Notes: a model not told the origin generated them from the sequence alone. Positions 1 through 6,581 are shown, counted from the first letter of the stretch. The stretch: 10,955 nucleotides of DNA from Bacteroidota bacterium (GCA_023386395.1 JAEWJV010000032.1:1-10955), one strand, 5' to 3'. Numbers and translations are program-made.

Positions 1-453
1 TTCATCTTTTAAAATTATATCAGCTTCTGTTTTGTTGGAAAATATCAGCACATTGTTTCCAAGTTTATGCTGCTGTTTCAGATGCCTGAATATGGAAATA
101 AAGGGAGTAACACCTGCACCGCCGGCTATAAAAACGCCTTCACCTTTATATTCAATAGCGCCCCAGGCACTGCTTATTTCAAACTCTGTTCCTGGTGAAA
201 TGGTTTTAAGTTTATTGGTTAATCCCTGTGGGTTGTCGTATAATTTTATAGTAAATTCTAAAAAATCGTCATCCGGCAAACAGGTAAACGTAAACGGATG
301 TTTATTCTCTTTCCAGCCTTCTTCATTCAGGCTTAAATCAACAGCCTGGCCCGGAACAAACACAAAACCTTCGGGCCTGGTAACCCTGAAAGTTTTTACA
401 TTATGCGTTCTCGGGATAATTTCTGTTACCGTAACTATGTAATTATCTTCCAT
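1..453 (-). CDS. Flavodoxin/ferredoxin reductase-like FAD-binding oxidoreductase, 3' end outside the window
   Basis: The minus frame is open from ATG at 453 to the window edge, giving 151 residues with no stop, so the C-terminus is missing. It resembles the ferredoxin-NADP reductase superfamily. Residues about 1-95 form the FAD-binding beta-barrel half, with VPGQAV near 33 and HPFTFT at 52-57. The latter is the flavin-binding RxY[S/T] region, with His where Arg is more usual. The start of the NAD(P)-binding half follows, with the glycine-rich GGAGVTPF at 111-118. Such enzymes pass electrons between NAD(P)H and a small redox carrier or fused iron-sulfur domain; the partner cannot be told because the end is cut off. 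AGGA lies about 10 bases before the ATG, and a TAnnTTTG element is at 477-484. It is separated from the secG/tRNA-Gln unit by the terminator at 535-570, so it is probably an independent transcript. The family call is firm; the exact substrate is unknown. Confidence 0.85.
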   Translation of the reverse strand, partial: MEDNYIVTVTEIIPRTHNVKTFRVTRPEGFVFVPGQAVDLSLNEEGWKENKHPFTFTCLPDDDFLEFTIKLYDNPQGLTNKLKTISPGTEFEISSAWGAIEYKGEGVFIAGGAGVTPFISIFRHLKQQHKLGNNVLIFSNKTEADIILKDE

Positions 454-476
454 AAAATCATTTCCTGCTAATGTAC

Positions 477-484
477 CAAAATTA
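477..484 (-). promoter_or_regulatory. Candidate Bacteroidetes -7 element for the flavin reductase gene
   Basis: TAATTTTG on the minus strand matches the TAnnTTTG -7 consensus of Bacteroidetes housekeeping promoters. It lies 23 bases before the ATG at 453, implying a leader of about 15-20 bases. I see no convincing -33 TTTG at the expected distance, so this rests on the -7 match and its position. Confidence 0.4.
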
Positions 485-534
485 ACGAAGTCCTACCGGC
501 ATTTGCCATAGCCCATTTATGCGCAGTGATTGGC

Positions 535-570
535 TATAAATAAAACGGCCCCGCATTTTATGCGAGGCGT
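535..570 (-). terminator. Intrinsic terminator after tRNA-Gln
   Basis: Read on the minus strand, a GC-rich hairpin (arms at about 560-570 and 545-556, about 11 pairs with one bulged C and one G-U pair, AAA loop) is followed by a T-rich tail, TTTTATTTATA. The tail is T-rich only on the minus strand, which fixes the direction. It begins 3 bases after the tRNA-Gln 3' end, so it should end the secG/tRNA-Gln transcript and insulate the flavoprotein gene downstream. Confidence 0.8.
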
Positions 571-573
571 TTG

Positions 574-644
574 TTGCCCGACCTGGATTCGAACCAAGAC
601 TCTCAGAACCAAAATCTGATGTACTACCCTTATACTATCGGGCA
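574..644 (-). tRNA. tRNA-Gln (anticodon TTG)
   Basis: This folds as a 71-nt cloverleaf on the minus strand. The 7-bp acceptor is TGCCCGA/TCGGGCA with discriminator A. The D-arm is GTAT/GTAC. The anticodon arm is TCAGA-TTTTGGT-TCTGA, giving anticodon TTG and G at position 37. The variable loop has 4 nt, and the T-arm is CTTGG-TTCGAAT-CCAGG. The 3' CCA is not encoded (the next bases are CAA), so it must be added after transcription. It starts 16 bases after the secG stop on the same strand and is followed at once by a terminator. It is therefore probably processed from the end of the secG transcript, unless it has its own promoter inside secG. Confidence 0.95.
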
Positions 645-660
645 ATTATTTTAATTTAAA

Positions 661-1017
661 TTATTTATTGCTGTCTGCAGGTAATTGCAGGGTTGAAGGA
701 GCCTGTTGCTGCTGCGAATTGGCAGGCGCCTGCTGCGTTGGAACAGTTGAAGTATTTATATCCTGCAATGAGTTGCTGCCGGAGCCGGAAACATTAGAAA
801 CCAATAAAACAGACACAATGCTCAATACGGCAAGCGCAGAAGCAAATATCCATGTGCCTTTATCCAATATATCGTTGGTTTGTTTCACGCCCATAAACTG
901 GCTGTTAAACCCAGCTATAGAACCGCTTAAACCACCGCCTTTTGGATTCTGGATCAATATAATCAATCCCAGCACTATACACACCAAAACAATAAGAATA
1001 AACAGAATGAGCGCCAT
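661..1017 (-). CDS. secG: SecG, preprotein translocase subunit
   Basis: SecG is the small integral membrane subunit of the SecYEG channel that stimulates SecA-driven protein export across the inner membrane. The 118-residue product has the family plan. A first membrane helix spans about 2-23 and is followed by the signature QNPKGGGLSG (residues 23-32). A cytoplasmic loop with FMGVKQTNDILDKGTW comes next, then a second helix at about 56-74. The tail, residues 78-118, is low complexity and rich in Ser, Gln, Pro and Ala, as in many Bacteroidetes SecG proteins. Its ATG directly follows the stop of the TPR gene (2-base gap), so the two are translationally linked. tRNA-Gln follows downstream on the same strand. 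The identification is secure. Confidence 0.95.
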   Translation of the reverse strand: MALILFILIVLVCIVLGLIILIQNPKGGGLSGSIAGFNSQFMGVKQTNDILDKGTWIFASALAVLSIVSVLLVSNVSGSGSNSLQDINTSTVPTQQAPANSQQQQAPSTLQLPADSNK

Positions 1018-1019
1018 TA

Positions 1020-1949
1020 CTAATCTTTTAGTTCCTTAATTTTTGCCGCAAAGTAAGCGGATTTGGAGGGATTAATAAAACTTAATTTTTCATAAATATT
1101 TATTGCCTGTTCAGGCTTGCCCTGCTTTACCAGAACTTCTGCCATAGTTTCGGTTACAACCTCTTCAGCATCATTGGAGTGCTGCGCAATATGCTGCACC
1201 TGCTGCTCGCCAGCCTCATCACTTCTCAGTTCTGTTGGGGAAGAATTAATGCTTTTCATTTGTTTCAGCCAGTCTGTAAAGCGCCTCAACTGCTTGCCGA
1301 GCTTATCATTGGGCTTTTCCTCATCCAGCTTTATGCCCTGCGATTCAAAATAATCAACCCGGTGCAGCGGCATGGTTTCTATCGGCACTTCTACTACAGA
1401 TTCATCAACCGGTTTTTCAAAAGCTGCCGCCTGCTCCTGCAAAAGACTGCTTAATTTATCATTAATAATTTCATCTTCCGCCAGTTCGCTTACAGTCTCA
1501 TCTTCCGGGAAATCTTCTTCACCAGGCGGTTGGGTAAATTCTTCTGCTTCCTCAATGCCTGTACCGTTCTTCTCTGTATCAGAGATATCTTCTTTTACAA
1601 TTTCCGGTTGCACGGTTGCTAAAGGCTGCCCTGTAATTAATTCATCTTTCTTTACAACAGGCAATTCCTTCTTTTCTTCAATTACAGGCTGTGCTGTTTT
1701 TGAAGCCTGTTCTTCAGTAATATTCAGGTTATAGTGCAACAATAATTCATCAGCAAAATGCAGCGCTGCTTTTTGCAAAGCCTGCTCATAGCCGTGCTGT
1801 TTTGCACGATACAGTTTATCAGCAAGCAGAAAATATGCTGCACCATAGAAAGGTTCATCAGCCACCAATTGCTTCAACTGATCTTCGGTAACGTCAACAG
1901 CGGGTTTGTCAAATAAAGCCTGCGAAATATTTTCTGCCGGTAAAGCCAT
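1020..1949 (-). CDS. TPR-containing protein of unknown function, encoded upstream of secG
   Basis: This 309-residue protein has no signal peptide or membrane helix, so it is probably cytoplasmic. Residues 1-75 are helical with repeat-like spacing (YGAAYFLLADKLYRAK). Residues about 85-185 are very rich in Glu, Asp and Pro and look disordered. The C-terminal 45 residues hold a good TPR unit (TETMAEVLVKQGKPEQAINI, then YEKLSFINPSKSAYFAAKI). TPRs bind partner proteins; none can be named here. Proteins of this shape (N-terminal helical repeats, acidic linker, one terminal TPR) are common beside secG and lptE in Bacteroidetes, so a role in envelope biogenesis is a reasonable guess. The gene lies 36 bases after the lptE stop and 2 bases before secG. 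Confidence 0.75.
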   Translation of the reverse strand: MALPAENISQALFDKPAVDVTEDQLKQLVADEPFYGAAYFLLADKLYRAKQHGYEQALQKAALHFADELLLHYNLNITEEQASKTAQPVIEEKKELPVVKKDELITGQPLATVQPEIVKEDISDTEKNGTGIEEAEEFTQPPGEEDFPEDETVSELAEDEIINDKLSSLLQEQAAAFEKPVDESVVEVPIETMPLHRVDYFESQGIKLDEEKPNDKLGKQLRRFTDWLKQMKSINSSPTELRSDEAGEQQVQHIAQHSNDAEEVVTETMAEVLVKQGKPEQAINIYEKLSFINPSKSAYFAAKIKELKD

Positions 1950-1985
1950 TCAGCATTTTTGTTTGTACGGTGAAAATACTATTCT

Positions 1986-2555
1986 CTACCAGTTTGAAAA
2001 AATATGGTTGAATATCTGGTCTGTCAACTGCGTAATTATATCATCCAGCAACTGGCCTTCGGCCTGTTGTAGAGATTGTGTGGCCGAGAAATCGAAATCG
2101 CGGCTTACGGTAAAATTATCCGTTTTATTATCTATTGTATTCAACACGGTAATATTGGCTGCCACCGTTAACCTGTTACCCGCCGAAGTCTGGTTGCTGA
2201 TAGCCGACAATGAAACATCGTACAGGCTTACATAACCTGTGATTATATAGCTGGCATCATCACCGTTTACAAGTGCGAGCTTTGTATAATTATTTATTTT
2301 CTGCCTGAGGTTGTCGGTAAGCTTTGGGCTTAACTGCGGGTTTACATAACGGGCCTTATTTTCTAAAAACCCAACCTTAACGGTTTTAAATTTTGAATAG
2401 TCGATAGATACATCCCGGAAGGTATAAATACCGCAGGAAGTAAGAAATAAAAGACCACAGACCATAGCCCATAGTCCATAGCTTGAAAATCGCCGCCTGT
2501 TGACTGACGGCCGTTGACTGTTGACCATTGACCAAAACCTATTCATTAATATCAT
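1986..2555 (-). CDS. lptE: LptE-like outer-membrane lipoprotein for LPS assembly
   Basis: In the LPS export machine LptE plugs the LptD barrel in the outer membrane and helps deliver LPS to the surface. The 189-residue product has a lipobox LTSC (38-41, lipidated Cys41) after a hydrophobic stretch at 28-38 and basic RRR at 20-22. After Cys41 come GIYTFRDVSIDYSKFKTVKV, PQLSPKLTDNLRQKI and a polar beta-rich body with SRDFDFSATQSLQQAEGQLL, all typical of Bacteroidetes LptE. The ATG at 2555 overlaps the regulator gene's end by 17 bp; ATGs at 2546 (overlapping that stop) and 2528 are in frame and equally possible. The ATG at Met31 leaves too short a signal peptide. Unusually, residues 8-19 and 26-34 are written in 7-bp tandem repeats, so the N-terminus is probably lineage-specific. 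Translation is probably coupled to the upstream gene. Confidence 0.85.
   Translation of the reverse strand: MILMNRFWSMVNSQRPSVNRRRFSSYGLWAMVCGLLFLTSCGIYTFRDVSIDYSKFKTVKVGFLENKARYVNPQLSPKLTDNLRQKINNYTKLALVNGDDASYIITGYVSLYDVSLSAISNQTSAGNRLTVAANITVLNTIDNKTDNFTVSRDFDFSATQSLQQAEGQLLDDIITQLTDQIFNHIFSNW
2454..2481. repeat. 7-bp tandem repeat block B (CCATAG type) inside lptE
   Basis: On the plus strand there are four consecutive 7-mers: ACCACAG, ACCATAG, CCCATAG and TCCATAG. They fall in the signal-peptide coding part of lptE (residues 26-34). Because 7 is not a multiple of 3, each unit is read in a different frame, and together they give YGLWAMVCG, most of the hydrophobic core. Confidence 0.8.
2499..2533. 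repeat. 7-bp tandem repeat block A (GTTGACT type) at the lptE 5' end
   Basis: On the plus strand there are five consecutive 7-mers: GTTGACT, GACGGCC, GTTGACT, GTTGACC and ATTGACC. They begin just past the end of the regulator gene and cover lptE codons 8-19. Block B lies 17 bases away with the same period but a different unit. Units of this kind are familiar from Bacteroidetes intergenic DNA, which is recollection rather than a search result. Confidence 0.8.
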
Positions 2556-3816
2556 ATTCTTTCAGCTTTCTGTAGAGTGTTCTTTCACTAATGCCTAAAT
2601 CCAATGCAGCATCTTTTCTTTTGCCTCTGTGTTTTTTAAGCGCTTTAATTATCAGTTCTTTTTCTTTATCCATAATGTTCAGCGATTCTTCCACCTCTTC
2701 ATGTTCATGAATTTCACTTTTATGCGGAAGAATTACGGCCTGGTTAGCTTGCTGCACATTTACCGGTAAAGCGGCTGCCTGGTTATTGCCTGCCAATACA
2801 GGTGCTGGATATTCATTACCGTTCAAAGAAAAATCCCGCTGTAAGGATTCTGCAGTATAATTTGCCGCGTTGCCCGCCAATGAAGGATTTTTAAGTATTT
2901 CAAGAAACATTTTCTTGAGTTCTGTAACATCCTTCTTCATATCAAAGAACAGCTTATACAAAATCTCACGTTCATTATTAAACTCACCATTTGCATGCTG
3001 CGATTGTGCCAAAACCGGCAGGCGGTTTATGTTCTTTTCAGGCAAAAAACGCTGCAGGTCGGTTGCGGTTATTAACTGGTTTGTACTTAACACCGATAAC
3101 TGCTCCGCAATATTCTTTAATTCCCGCACATTGCCTGGCCAGTTGTAGTTAATTAACATGGCTTTCGCCTCGTCGTCTAACTGTACCGGTGTGGTTTTAT
3201 AACGCTCGGCAAAATCAACCACAAATTTTCGGAACAATAAAACAATATCTTCTTTCCTGTCTCTCAAAGCAGGAACGCGAATGGGCACCGTGCTTAAGCG
3301 GTAATATAAATCTTCTCTGAATTTACCGTTGTGAGCCGCCGTGTATAAATCTTTATTTGTGGCTGCAATTACACGCACATCAGTCTTCTGCACTTTGGAT
3401 GAACCTACACGGATGAACTCTCCGGTTTCCAGCACACGCAGCAAACGCGCCTGTGTACCCAGCGGCATTTCTCCTATTTCATCCAGGAAAATTGTGCCGC
3501 CGCTTACTGTTTCAAAATAACCTTTACGGCTGTCAACTGCACCCGTGAATGAGCCTTTTTCATGACCAAAAAGTTCTGAATCTATGGTGCCTTCAGGAAT
3601 TGCACCGCAGTTAACGGCTATAAAAGCATTATGCTTTCTTGCCGATAAAGCATGTATTATTTGAGAGAAAGATTCTTTGCCCACACCGCTTTCGCCCACA
3701 ATTAAAACGCTGAGGTCTGTTGATGCCACCTGCATGGCAACCTGTATTGCGTAATTGAGCGCCGGCGAATTGCCTGTAATTCCAAACCTGTTCTTTATCG
3801 TTTGTATTTCTGCCAT
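2539..3816 (-). CDS. Sigma-54-dependent transcriptional activator (AAA+ with Fis-type HTH, no receiver domain)
   Basis: This enhancer-binding protein uses ATP hydrolysis to remodel RNA polymerase carrying sigma-54. In its 425 residues the AAA+ domain (about 9-245) has Walker A GESGVGKE at 41-48 and the sigma-54-contacting loop GSFTGA at 88-93, where the usual form is GAFTGA. Walker B is DEIGE at 112-116, the arginine-finger segment is KFREDLYYRL at 165-174, and sensor II is WPGNVRELKN at 226-235. A linker of about 130 residues follows, then a Fis-type helix-turn-helix at 383-423 (KKHRGKRKDAALDLGISERT). No N-terminal receiver, GAF or PAS domain is present, so its signal may act through the linker or through expression level. 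The ATG at 3816 has a good Shine-Dalgarno (GAGGAA, 5 bases upstream) lying in the last codons of the HEPN gene. Targets are unknown; co-transcription with lptE and secG suggests envelope functions. Confidence 0.92.
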   Translation of the reverse strand: MAEIQTIKNRFGITGNSPALNYAIQVAMQVASTDLSVLIVGESGVGKESFSQIIHALSARKHNAFIAVNCGAIPEGTIDSELFGHEKGSFTGAVDSRKGYFETVSGGTIFLDEIGEMPLGTQARLLRVLETGEFIRVGSSKVQKTDVRVIAATNKDLYTAAHNGKFREDLYYRLSTVPIRVPALRDRKEDIVLLFRKFVVDFAERYKTTPVQLDDEAKAMLINYNWPGNVRELKNIAEQLSVLSTNQLITATDLQRFLPEKNINRLPVLAQSQHANGEFNNEREILYKLFFDMKKDVTELKKMFLEILKNPSLAGNAANYTAESLQRDFSLNGNEYPAPVLAGNNQAAALPVNVQQANQAVILPHKSEIHEHEEVEESLNIMDKEKELIIKALKKHRGKRKDAALDLGISERTLYRKLKEYDINE

Positions 3817-3818
3817 CG

Positions 3819-4163
3819 TTATTCCTCTATCGTTTTTAAAATTTGTTCAACTTCTAATTGTAAAATAGGTAAATCATTCTGGATAATTCTCCATAATGTT
3901 CCTTTATCAATCATATCATATTCATGAATAATAATATGGCGAAGCGATATGATGCTTTTCTGACCAGTAACATTTATTGACTTATCAATTTTTGATGCCT
4001 TCCATAAAGCTTCTCCAATAATTGCCAGCCTTCTTTCTACAGCATCTGTAATTGTAACGTTTTGTATGAACTCGATTGATGAAAATGTATTTTGAATATG
4101 AAGCTGAATTTTAGATATACCATCAAGAATATCATATAAAAACTTAATAGTTTCAGCATTCAT
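3819..4163 (-). CDS. hepT: HepT-like HEPN-domain toxin (DUF86 family)
   Basis: HepT proteins are HEPN-fold RNases whose activity is blocked when the partner MntA AMPylates a tyrosine near the active site. This 114-residue all-helical protein has the full motif RHIIIHEYD near residues 74-82: Arg and His as the RX4-6H catalytic pair, with Tyr two residues after His as the expected AMPylation site. The family ending LWRIIQNDLPILQLEVEQIL is also present. Its start overlaps the end of the antitoxin gene by 11 bp, the usual MntA-HepT order (antitoxin first). Its stop is 2 bases before the sigma-54 activator. It is more AT-rich than its neighbours (hand counts of two 60-base samples gave about 25-30% GC, against about 50-58% in two samples of miaB), which suggests acquisition. 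The cognate RNA target cannot be read from sequence. Confidence 0.88.
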   Translation of the reverse strand: MNAETIKFLYDILDGISKIQLHIQNTFSSIEFIQNVTITDAVERRLAIIGEALWKASKIDKSINVTGQKSIISLRHIIIHEYDMIDKGTLWRIIQNDLPILQLEVEQILKTIEE

Positions 4164-4467
4164 AGACTTTTAGTTTTTCTTTGCTGATTCTATTTAAAAA
4201 ATAGTTGTTTGTAATTCTCTCTTCTGCCACCAAATCAACTTTTCTTCCAGTGATCTTTTCCAGTTCAAACATCAAATCAAAATAATCATAATATGGCGGC
4301 AGCAGATTACCATCTTTATCATTTTTAAATGAAAACAAAAAATCAAAATCACTCTCTTTATCAAAATCATCACGAACGCCGGAACCAAATAAATACAAGC
4401 TTTTAACCTGCATCTGTTCGCAGGTTTTAACTATCTCTGGTAATTTATTTTTTATTATCTGATTCAT
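4153..4467 (-). CDS. mntA: MntA-like minimal nucleotidyltransferase antitoxin
   Basis: This 104-residue protein has the polymerase-beta type nucleotidyltransferase signature GS-X10-DxD (GSGVRDDFDKESDFDF, residues about 28-43), with two metal-binding aspartates. A third candidate Asp is in RKVDLV near residue 77. In characterised MntA-HepT pairs the enzyme transfers AMP from ATP to the HEPN toxin and so neutralises it. All catalytic residues appear intact, so the pair should be functional. The ATG follows the miaB stop by 2 bases, and the 3' end overlaps hepT by 11 bp, so translation of the two is probably coupled. It could rely on the miaB promoter or on an unrecognised one inside miaB. Confidence 0.88.
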   Translation of the reverse strand: MNQIIKNKLPEIVKTCEQMQVKSLYLFGSGVRDDFDKESDFDFLFSFKNDKDGNLLPPYYDYFDLMFELEKITGRKVDLVAEERITNNYFLNRISKEKLKVYEC

Positions 4468-4469
4468 AA

Positions 4470-5894
4470 CTATTCCATTACCGCTTCACCAATTAACGTT
4501 GCCTGTGTAAAATCGTTCACTCTCACAAAAGCATAATCGCCCTTTTTATAATTGTAATTTCCTTTCGGAAAAACGATCACTTTATTTTGAGAATTCCTGC
4601 CCATCCAGTCCGCATCGCTTTTTTTACTGTTACCTTCTATTAATACTTTAAATGTTTTGCCTACATCCTGTTTATTACTTTGGTAAGAAAGCCTGTTTTG
4701 CAATTCCACAATTTCTTTCAGCCTGCGTTTCTTTACTTCTTCCGGCACATCATCTTTATACCTTCTTGCCGCCAAAGTGCCCGGGCGTTCAGAATAAAAG
4801 AACATATAACTCATGTCGTAAGCGCTGCTTTCCATCATGCTTAAAGTATCCGCATGGTCATCTTCCGTTTCTGTGCAAAAGCCCGCAATAATATCAGAGC
4901 TTATACCGCAATCCGGAATTATTTCGCGTATGCGTTTTACTTTGGCCATGTACCATTCCCTTGTGTAAGTGCGGTTCATCAACTGCAATACACGCGTGCT
5001 GCCGCTTTGCAAAGGAAGGTGAATATAATTGCAGATGTTATCATACTTCGCCATGGTAAGCAACACTTCGTCTGTAATATCTTTTGGATGGGATGTACTG
5101 AAACGCACACGTAACTGCGGGCTAACCTGCGCCACTTTTTCCAGGAGTTTTCCAAAGGTTACAATCTCACCATTGGTTTCATCAATCCAATAATAACTAT
5201 CAACATTCTGGCCCAGCAAAGTCACTTCTTTATAACCCCTGTCAAATAAATCTTGCGCTTCTGCAATGATGGAATACACATCGCGGCTACGTTCGCGGCC
5301 GCGGGTAAACGGCACCACGCAAAAGCTGCACATATTATTACAGCCACGCATAATGGAAATAAATGCAGTAACACCATTGCTGTCTAACCTTACCGGAGAA
5401 ATATCGGCATAGGTTTCATCCCGGCTAAGTAAAACATTTACCGATTTCTGGCCGGTTTCTGCCTCTTCAATTAACACCGGCAACGTTCTGTAAGCATCGG
5501 GGCCAACCACAAGATCAACCAGCTTCTCTTCTTCGAGAAATTTTGATTTTAACCTTTCCGCCATGCATCCCAGCACACCTACCAGCAGCCCGGGTTTTGC
5601 ATCTTTAATCTTCCGGAATTCAGTCAAACGTTTGCGAACTGTTTGTTCTGCCTTTTCACGAATGGAACATGTATTTAGCAATACCAGGTCGGCCTCTTCA
5701 TAATTACGGGTGGCACCAAAGCCTTCATTCTGTAAAATGGAAGCCACAATTTCACTGTCACTGAAATTCATCTGGCAGCCATAACTTTCTATATAAAACT
5801 TTTTATTGTATTGATTGTCGTCGATGGCAAAGGGCGCAAAAGCTTCACCCTGCCTTGCCTCATCGTGTACTTTATTTGCAACCAGATCCTGCAT
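4470..5894 (-). CDS. miaB: MiaB, tRNA-2-methylthio-N6-dimethylallyladenosine synthase
   Basis: MiaB is a radical-SAM methylthiotransferase that converts i6A37 to ms2i6A37 in tRNAs reading codons that begin with U. The 474-residue product has all three domains. The N-terminal UPF0004 domain (about 32-150) carries cluster-binding cysteines C40 (ESYGCQMN), C76 (LLNTCSIRE) and C110 (GVLGCMAE). The radical SAM core (about 175-400) has CxxxCxxC at C185, C189 and C192 ([19 protein letters not shown]). A C-terminal TRAM domain for RNA binding covers about 405-470. The first 30 residues are a poorly conserved extension, normal for Bacteroidetes. A TAnnTTTG element at 5912-5919 is well placed to start transcription, and miaB appears to be the first gene of the operon running down to secG and tRNA-Gln. 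MtaB and RimO are alternatives, but the Cys pattern and YGCQMN fit MiaB. Confidence 0.96.
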   Translation of the reverse strand: MQDLVANKVHDEARQGEAFAPFAIDDNQYNKKFYIESYGCQMNFSDSEIVASILQNEGFGATRNYEEADLVLLNTCSIREKAEQTVRKRLTEFRKIKDAKPGLLVGVLGCMAERLKSKFLEEEKLVDLVVGPDAYRTLPVLIEEAETGQKSVNVLLSRDETYADISPVRLDSNGVTAFISIMRGCNNMCSFCVVPFTRGRERSRDVYSIIAEAQDLFDRGYKEVTLLGQNVDSYYWIDETNGEIVTFGKLLEKVAQVSPQLRVRFSTSHPKDITDEVLLTMAKYDNICNYIHLPLQSGSTRVLQLMNRTYTREWYMAKVKRIREIIPDCGISSDIIAGFCTETEDDHADTLSMMESSAYDMSYMFFYSERPGTLAARRYKDDVPEEVKKRRLKEIVELQNRLSYQSNKQDVGKTFKVLIEGNSKKSDADWMGRNSQNKVIVFPKGNYNYKKGDYAFVRVNDFTQATLIGEAVME

Positions 5895-5911
5895 GTATAA
5901 AAATTAGCTTG

Positions 5912-5919
5912 CAAAACTA
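5912..5919 (-). promoter_or_regulatory. Candidate -7 element for the miaB operon
   Basis: TAGTTTTG on the minus strand matches TAnnTTTG and ends 17 bases before the miaB ATG, giving a leader of roughly 10 bases. No clear -33 TTTG at 19-21 bases was seen. It lies in the 81-base gap between tRNA-Gly and miaB, so miaB need not depend on transcription through the tRNA. Confidence 0.4.
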
Positions 5920-5975
5920 ATGATTTAAGACAGAATGGCAGCGATGGTGTAAGTTAAAAACGTTAGAGAGAGAAA

Positions 5976-6051
5976 TGGAGCGGAAGACGGGACTCGAACC
6001 CGCCACCTTTAGTTTGGGAAACTAATACTCTACCGGATGAGCTACTTCCGC
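5976..6051 (-). tRNA. tRNA-Gly (anticodon CCC), with encoded CCA
   Basis: The cloverleaf on the minus strand has a 7-bp acceptor GCGGAAG/CTTCCGC, U73 (usual for bacterial glycine tRNAs) and CCA encoded at 5976-5978. The D-arm is GCTC/GAGT. The anticodon arm is TTAGT-TTCCCAA-ACTAA, giving anticodon CCC for GGG codons. The T-arm is GCGGG-TTCGAGT-CCCGT. The body without CCA is 73 nt. It begins 5 bases after the stop of the upstream gene on the same strand, so both may share one precursor that is cut by RNase P. Confidence 0.95.
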
Positions 6052-6056
6052 CTGGT

Positions 6057-6569
6057 TTAATGAACTGCTGTTTTAATTTTTGTTTTAAGCCAGCTATCTT
6101 TTACTGGAATCATCCAGTTGTTTTCCAATTCTTTTTTCGTGGCCACAACATTATTAAAAAATAATGTATCGGGCGAAATAAAATTATTTTCCAGCGCATA
6201 ACTGAACTGCTGGCGCGGTACAACCTGCACTTTATCTTTCACCACAAAAGCCAGGTTTTGCCAGTTAAACATTTCAACGCCAAACTGTTTTTCTATCTGC
6301 TGAATAATACGCACCGAACTATCAATGCTGCATCCGCTTACGCCGGTTGCCGTTTCATCGGCCATTAAAATGATAAACTGGCCAAAAAATAAATTGGCAT
6401 AGCCCTTTACAGGTGCGCCGTGTGCGTTCCAGTTCTTTACCAAATCATTTAAAATATCTTCAATTTGCAAGGCTTCACTTATGGTGAATAAACGGCTTGC
6501 CTGGTAAATCCAAACACGTGAGTTATCATTAAAATCTCCAGGCAATAAATGTTTGTATTCAAAATTCAT
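6057..6569 (-). CDS. Conserved Bacteroidetes protein of unknown function (often mislabelled 'ABC transporter ATPase')
   Basis: This 170-residue soluble protein resembles a family widely conserved in Bacteroidetes. I recognise SRVWIYQASRLFT near residues 17-29, NWNAHGAPVKGYA near 46-58, ATGVSGCSIDSSVRIIQQIE near 74-93, and the C-terminal WMIPVKDSWLK. The name ABC transporter ATPase, which travels with the family, is not supported: there is no Walker A, ABC signature LSGGQ or Walker B, and the length is half that of a nucleotide-binding domain. The strict GCSIDSS motif with an adjacent Asp suggests a conserved functional site, but no reaction can be assigned. The ATG at 6569 is close behind a TAnnTTTG element and a palindrome. 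tRNA-Gly follows 5 bases after the stop. Confidence 0.8.
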   Translation of the reverse strand: MNFEYKHLLPGDFNDNSRVWIYQASRLFTISEALQIEDILNDLVKNWNAHGAPVKGYANLFFGQFIILMADETATGVSGCSIDSSVRIIQQIEKQFGVEMFNWQNLAFVVKDKVQVVPRQQFSYALENNFISPDTLFFNNVVATKKELENNWMIPVKDSWLKTKIKTAVH

Positions 6570-6573
6570 GTGG

Positions 6574-6581
6574 CAAAATTA
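6574..6581 (-). promoter_or_regulatory. Candidate -7 element very close to the start of the 6057-6569 gene
   Basis: TAATTTTG on the minus strand matches TAnnTTTG. Only 4 bases separate it from the ATG at 6569, so transcription would begin at or within the first codon (leaderless) if the element is used with normal spacing. It may therefore be a chance match, or the true start may lie elsewhere. Confidence 0.3.

Noticed and set aside
32..442. Open frame of 136 codons on the plus strand
   Set aside because: It lies opposite the flavin reductase frame, which carries clear family motifs; the plus-strand protein has none.
2454..2533. CRISPR array
   Set aside because: The units are 7 bp with no spacers, so this is a simple tandem repeat.
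3819..4467. A novel defence island around the MntA-HepT pair
   Set aside because: No other defence genes, integrase, transposase or attachment-like repeats are seen nearby. The flanks are housekeeping genes.
6057..6569. ABC transporter ATPase
   Set aside because: There is no Walker A, signature or Walker B motif; the name is inherited misannotation.
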